Below are positions 56,932 to 64,000 of a stretch of DNA of 64,000 nucleotides, piece after piece. Under the pieces are notes generated by a model. That model was not told the DNA's origin, did no database searches, and saw only the letters and a list, made by a program, of their open reading frames with translations. Numbering within the stretch: the first letter of the stretch is position 1; the number at the start of each line of letters is the position of its first letter. The stretch comes from Plantago major (Eukaryota > Streptophyta > Magnoliopsida > Lamiales > Plantaginaceae). Position numbers and translations under genes: made by a program. The stretch spans positions 19,899,646-19,963,645 of the forward strand of contig CM048843.1 in assembly GCA_026545765.1 (NCBI GenBank), given 5' to 3'.

Positions 56932-56934
<3 letters not shown>
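56471..56934. other. AT-rich spacer with short internal repetition
   Basis: A phrase like TAATGATGAATTGATTTTGTTGGAGTT recurs loosely about three times between 56636 and 56820. No gene. Confidence 0.4.

Positions 56935-57009
<75 letters not shown>
56935..57009. repeat. TA dinucleotide microsatellite
   Basis: About 37 uninterrupted TA units. It is self-complementary, prone to cruciform formation and replication slippage, and likely length-polymorphic. Confidence 0.97.
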
Positions 57010-57014
<5 letters not shown>

Positions 57015-57349
57015 TTATACCAGCATTTACGTAACACACTACGTGTGTTAATGGTTTATATATAAACTAATGAATTTATGACTGAAAAAAAAAAGAGAAT
57101 ACATTGAAAAATAATAAATAAAAGGGAGAAACTTACGCCAATGGGATTCGAACCCTGCACCTTCTACTGAAACAATGACACATGTACGTACCAGATTCAA
57201 ATTGAATTAGTAAGATCAACGGATGAGATTTAAATTGAATTACAAACTTAGTGAAACTTTTTGAATTATTATACTACTTTGAATATACTGTCATATATAA
57301 AGTTGATGGGCTAAATCCACCAGATTCATTCAAATTTCAGCCATCCTAC

Positions 57350-57710
57350 GTAAAATGTTGATACGGTTGAGCAGAGTCCGAATAGGGGGACGTATTAGTG
57401 TTGTTGCTAGGGATCATGAGGGCAATGTTATTGCTTGATGATTTTCTTTTAATGTCTTATGGTTGCTGAAAATGCGGAAGGTTGGCCAGTCAAATTAAGA
57501 ACAAAATTTGTTCAAGATTTTGAGTGGCAACATGTAGTAATTGAAAGGGATTGTTCTTTGGTGATTAGATCTTTTAAATCGACAAATTTTAGCTTTGCCC
57601 CTTTATTTCACTTTTCAAAGAAATTCAGGTATTTGATGGAGAATTAAACTTTGTCAAGTTAAACGTGAGGGTAACGTTTTAGCACATATATTATCGGTGT
57701 TCTTATGATG
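57350..57710 (+). pseudogene. RNase H-like LINE remnant
   Basis: Pieces RISVVARDHEGNVIA, HVVIERDCSLVIRSFKS and VKREGNVLAHILS in shifting frames match the RNase H-like domain found in plant LINE polyproteins and their relics. Stops and a frame break show it is inactive. Confidence 0.6.
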
Positions 57711-57969
57711 ATGTTGGTTTGGTATATTTGTATTATCTACACCAAGATCGTTTTAGCATATATTGTTATAGTAGTATATATGTTACTATACATACTTTTT
57801 TCAGTTCCATAATATAGAAGAGATACACATGAGCTAATTGGTGGTGTATTGATCTTTACATGTCTATCAATAACATTTTGCATGTGAAGACTTTCAAGTT
57901 CCTTTTCTTTATGTATAAGATTCGATCGGTAGAATGAGGTATAATGGTTCTCTTCTCTACGGTCTTTGT

Positions 57970-58916
57970 CTGGAAGGACTGGTTCTATCCAACCCGAATT
58001 CAAACCCGTGCAAAATAATGATGTTCAGGTCCGGTCTAGCATATACTCGAACCCGTTCCACACCTTTATTATAATACCCGAGCACAACATTTTATGATTA
58101 AGTTAGTAAAAAGTACATTTTTCTCTGGCGGTTTGGGGGCGGGGGGTCTGCATATACTTTTTAGGCGGGAAAAACTCTCTTCGATCTTCACTCTACTTTC
58201 TTGATCCATAACGGGCATTGAAAACTGATACTCTCTTGGTGGGGAAACTCAATTCGAGCTTCTCTCTACTTTCTTAATCTCCATAACGAGCCGGGGGAGG
58301 GGGGATCAGCTTATACTCTCTAGGTGGGTGGGTGGTGTCTAGCAGGTACTCTCCGGGGGGGGGGGGGGGATCAACCGTACCATGTGAAATTATGTTTGTA
58401 GAATAATAATTTTTGTTTCTCTGGTGAGGTGACATACCACCGCGGGGTTGTTGGGAACCAGTGGGTTGGAAAAAAAACAACCGTAATATGTGAAATCAAG
58501 TTTGTATAATATTTTTTTGTGTGTGTTGTGGGGTGACCACATACCACCGCGGGGTTGTTTGGAACAACTCTATTGATTGTGTATACTTTTGTATTTTATT
58601 TTGGTTTGGTTTGAGGGATAATTTAAAAAAAAAATGTTTTTTTTTCCGAATAAGCTAATTATATTACATGGGCTCACCCGTGATCGAACCTCTTGCATGT
58701 AAAAGTTTTTAAAAAAACATGTGCCTGTTACTAAGTAACAGGTTGGGTACGGTAGGACCATATTTTTACATTTTGAATGAAGAAGTACTGCCGACCGACA
58801 CCATGATCAACGTTATTCACATAAATTTAACTACCTTATTTTCTCGATTAATTTATTTTAACACCCCCTTTCTATTTATTATTAAAAGTCAACTATACCG
58901 TGCGGGTTAGTACTAG
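57970..58916 (+). mobile_element. Helitron-derived copy 2
   Basis: Collinear with 52190-53099 without the MITE. It ends ACCGTGCGGGTTAGTACTAG followed by T. The CTAG|T end fits Helitron insertion between A and T, although the terminal hairpin is eroded. It includes G-runs at about 58305-58320 and 58357-58369 and a local partial duplication of the GACCACATACCACCGCGGGG-type segment at 58430-58455 and 58533-58558. Confidence 0.65.
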
Positions 58917-59580
58917 TTGGTTGGTATATCTTGGAAGTCATTGGTTTTATGATATCGTTTGAAACATTATGCCATTATTAATAACATTGTACTCTCTCAA
59001 ATTTCTCATCAATGTAGGTCTCTTTCAATACTTTGTGAAAAAAAAGGAGATAACGGAGAATTTACAAAATTGAAAGAATCACAACTTTTTAACCAGCAAG
59101 TCTTGTTTCTCTTCATCGGAAAAACTATTAATTTTAGTTCAATTCATATTTGTTTACTTGTTTTATTTAGATGAAGATAATAAACCCTTAGAGCTGGAAT
59201 ATGTTTATGCAATTATGTGAGTCAAAAACCTTATAAACCTTTAATGAATGAACGCTAAATACCAATTTAATCTAACCGGGATCCAAAAGTATAATTTGCA
59301 TATCAAAACAAATCTAACGGCATCCAAAAATAAATCGAATCTAATCAGCATCCCCATTACATTGTTTATTGGATTTTACGATTTAGTTGTTTATAAAACA
59401 TAAATATGTTTTATACTATTTATTTAGAAAACCCTGTCATGTAATAGCTAGCAAACCACATAAGACAAGTTAAACTGCAAACAAGTTGTAATAGACTCGG
59501 ACTTAGAAAACTTTTCACCCTTGCAGACACATTACAATGTTTATTGAGTTACTACTACTACTTTGGTTATGGTAGATCTA
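58917..59580. other. Gene-free spacer upstream of RPL23
   Basis: No supported gene. Includes words similar to ATCTAATCGGCATCC repeated near 59260-59350. Confidence 0.45.
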
Positions 59581-59589
59581 CAACATGAT

Positions 59590-59713
59590 ACTTGGGCCAA
59601 TATAGAAGCCCAGTAAAGCCTGTGAACACTGAAAACCCTACAAGCCCATAGTCTAAATATAAACCCTAGCTATACCGTATCCCTGGAACATTTGCAGAGA
59701 GCCGCTAGCAAAC
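59590..59713 (+). promoter_or_regulatory. RPL23 promoter: site II and telo-box motifs
   Basis: TTGGGCCAA (about 59592-59600) is a site II-type TGGGCC element. AAACCCTA occurs at 59633-59640 and 59661-59668, the telo-box. Site II plus telo-boxes just upstream of the start is the usual promoter grammar of plant ribosomal-protein genes, giving coordinated expression in dividing cells. TAAATATAAA (about 59653) lies between the boxes and may act as a TATA element. Confidence 0.75.
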
Positions 59714-61516
<1,803 letters not shown>

Positions 61517-63100
61517 GGATCAAAGTTGCGTTGGTGTTATTTTGTGTCTAGTTCCTATTCTCAGATCTGGTTGAGAACAATTTTTGTTTTGTTATGTCGT
61601 ATTTAGACAGTGAGTATTTGACTGTGACCTTTTCGTCTTTACTGTGTTTTATGGTCACTGATTTGGAGCGTATATTCCAGAAGCTTTCATTACATATTTG
61701 AAAACCCAGACCCCCTTAATTTGTTCAAATTTATACATGGCATTACTCCAGTTGGTGTATACTGATCTTGGCAAGGATGTCTTGCCAGAGCTTCAACGGC
61801 TTAAAGAACTAGGTATGAGACTTGGATCATCACCTATGCACACATCTAGGGGGTCAAGTCTCCTTGGGACTCCGTAGGTTGTATAATGGCATTCAATTCG
61901 TCTTTTTTTTTTTTTTTCCTGCATTGAGTTGAAGGAAGGAATGGAAGGAACTTCAAGTGTCTTGTGCTTGTACATCATTCTGCTTCATAGTCGATCTTTT
62001 TCAAAGTAGGACATGCTAGAAATTCTGGCCTAGAATAGTGACATCTTCTCTGAACTTCAATACTATTGTCTGTTATATACTCGCTCTTTATTCAATGTCT
62101 TTGTTATAGCATAACATTTGTTCACAATTATGTCCCTGCCTCTTCACACTGCTACAACTTCTTACCTAAGAAGACGATTATATGATATTTACTTTGTAAT
62201 GCTCGTGCTAATGAAACTTCGTATCAGAGTAACAGAAGCCCATTTCTGCATCTAAGGTTTGTGTTAAATGATGACATATAACACTCCTTGTTTTAGGCGA
62301 AAAGATTTCTCATAACTCAGTTGTGCAATGTTCTATTGTAATTTTGTTCGGCCAAGGACCTGAAACCGGTTCATCCACGAGTCGAGTTACATTCTACTTC
62401 AAGGTTCTTCGTATATCGCAAGTATCAAGGGAATGTGCATTTTACTATTATCATTTAATGTTTCTTGATTTTGGATGAGATGAAGAAAAAGGTTCTGTGA
62501 ATAACATTTACTTGGAAGAATAGAAATTCTTTGCTTGGGATTGAGGCCAAAAAGATGATTCAAAAGTTCCTCTCTATAAGATAAGCATAAAGTGTTGATG
62601 GATTGTGTCAAGAGAAAAGCACAAAACTAAAATTTGCAAACTCTTGCTTTGGATTCTCTAGTCCACTTTTGGAAATGGAGATAACAGATTATGCCCCAAA
62701 ACAGGGAAATTGTAATTAAAATTTGATGTAGTGGATTAAAATTTCCAACACAGAACAGTTCTAACTTCTAACACTGATAGTGAAGTCAAAAGGCAAGCAA
62801 GAAAATGTGTCATTTACATGACTTTCTAATGTGAGCTCTGCAAATGTACAGGCTCTCTGCTACACAAGTAAATTCAGCATCTGCTTTTTGCTATATTACA
62901 GCTTCAAATTTTCACAATCATTAAGGTTTTAATTACATCAAACTCACATAATCTTAGTTAATTGTCATCCACCATTTAACAAGCATCATGACATTCAAAC
63001 ATGAGAGGCAAGTTTAATAAAAAAATATAACTTTTAGAAAAAGTTGGATTGAATTGCTTCATCTGTGTTCACTACTCTCCAGTGTGTCACATAATAAAGC
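61517..63100. other. 3' UTR of RPL23 and gene-free spacer
   Basis: No supported gene or repeat. Frames present are short and unsupported. A T-run lies at about 61903-61918. Confidence 0.5.
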
Positions 63101-63211
63101 AAACATTCTACCATTCAAGATTCTACCTCTATATAAATCCATACTACAAAACCAAGTGAAGCACACATTTCACTTTCAAGAATCATCTTCTATGCATACT
63201 GGAAGAACAAA
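63101..63211 (+). promoter_or_regulatory. Core promoter and 5' UTR of proline-rich protein gene
   Basis: CTCTATATAAATCC (about 63127-63140) is a good TATA box, about 72-85 bases before the ATG at 63212. The leader CACATTTCACTTTCAAGAATC follows at a suitable distance for a short 5' UTR. Confidence 0.7.
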
Positions 63212-63826
63212 ATGGAATTTAAACAAGCCATCAAAAACTGGATTCTTTTCGTACTCTTCCTTCTCCTGACGTCGAAGTCCGGATGCCAAACGAACATCCC
63301 TTCCGAAGGCATGTTATGCATCAGCGAATGTGGAAGTTGTCCGGTCATATGCTCTTCACCACCAGCAACACCTCCATCAGTTTTAACACCAACAAGTCCA
63401 ACACCAACACCACCAAGTCCAACACCAACTCCACCAAGTCCAAGTTCAAAACCACCAACTCAAAGTTCACCGCCTACATTGCCACCACCGCACCATGAGC
63501 CGCCTACTGGCCCGTACTACATTGACCTGCCGCCACCTCCAGTCAGCGTATTCCATCCACCGCCTTCACCACGGCCACCATCGCACCCACCACAGTCACC
63601 AGCATCGACTAGCGGCACAGGCAGTCCTTCGCCTCCGAGGGTTTATGTATACACTGGGAGTAGTCCAGACTCTAATTTGCCACCTACCATGGGGCAGAGG
63701 AACTTCACATATCCTTACTATTACTTTTACACTGCTTCAAAAGCTTCTTGTTCACTTCCTGATTTGCATCAGGGATATGTTCCTTTCTTGATGTTTTTGT
63801 CCTTACAGATTTTTGTGAGCTTCTAG
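63212..63826 (+). CDS. Secreted proline-rich (extensin-like) cell-wall protein
   Basis: An intronless 204-residue frame. Residues 1-25 form a signal peptide (WILFVLFLLLTSKSGCQ). A short cysteine cluster follows (MLCISECGSCPVICSSPP). A long Pro/Ser/Thr domain comes next, with TPTPPSPTPTPPSP and PPPPVSVFHPPPSP repeats expected to be hydroxylated and arabinogalactan- or arabinose-modified. Then a Tyr-rich segment (YPYYYFYTASKA) could cross-link. The last 20 residues are hydrophobic (FLMFLSLQIFVSF), suggesting a GPI-anchor signal. It belongs to the hydroxyproline-rich glycoprotein group; the exact member is not assigned. Wall or plasma-membrane surface localisation is inferred. Confidence 0.85.
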   Translation: MEFKQAIKNWILFVLFLLLTSKSGCQTNIPSEGMLCISECGSCPVICSSPPATPPSVLTPTSPTPTPPSPTPTPPSPSSKPPTQSSPPTLPPPHHEPPTGPYYIDLPPPPVSVFHPPPSPRPPSHPPQSPASTSGTGSPSPPRVYVYTGSSPDSNLPPTMGQRNFTYPYYYFYTASKASCSLPDLHQGYVPFLMFLSLQIFVSF

Positions 63827-64000
63827 GCATGTATTATTTGTACTCACTACTTAGTACTTAGTAGGTATACTGTAAGGTTGTAATTTGCTATGGTGAACTA
63901 TAATGACTTGTTAATACTTCAATGTGTTTTTTTCTTTCTTTCAGTGAGTCTACTAGTTTAGGATCTACCTCTTGATGCTGTCATTGTTTTCAGGATGTCT
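63827..64000 (+). other. 3' flank of proline-rich protein gene
   Basis: No further gene starts within the window. AT-rich 3' UTR. Confidence 0.4.

Noticed and set aside
57130..57165. tRNA-like GGGATTCGAACCC motif
   Set aside because: Only a B-box-like word is present. No cloverleaf or A-box at the right distance was found, so it is probably repeat-derived rather than a tRNA gene.
58274..58480. Pro-rich minus-strand frame near G-runs
   Set aside because: It is produced by G homopolymers inside the Helitron-derived block, which are also prone to sequencing error.

Overview
This is a stretch of plant nuclear DNA, almost certainly from a eudicot. Every host gene is split by AT-rich GT-AG introns, or is an intronless plant-type gene. 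The conserved proteins are plant-specific families: HD-ZIP IV, ACR-type ACT-repeat, plastid YCED-like and hydroxyproline-rich wall protein. The intergenic space is filled with LTR retrotransposons, Stowaway-like MITEs, CACTA, hAT and Helitron elements. I cannot name the species from the sequence.

Layout. 1-10.3 kb is a retrotransposon nest: a minus-strand Ty3/gypsy element cut by the window edge, a full-length but broken plus-strand Ty3/gypsy element with both LTRs, and the LTR plus primer-binding site of a third element. 10.9-11.4 kb is a 3' LINE remnant. 11.5-14.4 kb is a TDBD-domain nuclear protein gene. 14.6-20.1 kb is gene-free and holds a SINE, a Stowaway MITE, a cleanly bounded hAT-like element and LINE ORF1 debris. 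20.6-25.9 kb is an HD-ZIP IV transcription factor. 26.4-30.4 kb is an ACR9/10-like ACT-repeat protein, converging on a plastid YCED-like gene (31.4-32.2 kb, minus). 32.3-37 kb is repetitive, including a CACTA element nested in an older inverted-repeat element. 37.4-42.8 kb is a conserved plant gene of unknown function, rebuilt here as 11 exons. 44.6-49.8 kb is a NUDT9-like Nudix gene. 49.9-58.9 kb is a second transposon-rich block: a degenerate 53-bp minisatellite, Helitron pieces with 3' hairpins, a helicase remnant, a second CACTA copy in inverted orientation, and a long TA tract. 59.7-61.5 kb is the ribosomal protein gene RPL23 (uL14), and 63.2-63.8 kb is an intronless proline-rich wall protein.

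The genes are not an operon or pathway cluster. They are unrelated housekeeping and developmental genes on a chromosome arm with heavy transposon turnover. All exon models were joined by hand from GT-AG sites, and the reading frame closes in each one. No clear novel biological system was found. The observations most worth following are the twin inverted CACTA elements with strand-asymmetric cores, the 53-bp minisatellite block, the MITE with a paralogous empty site, and three recent tandem duplications that all sit in gene introns.
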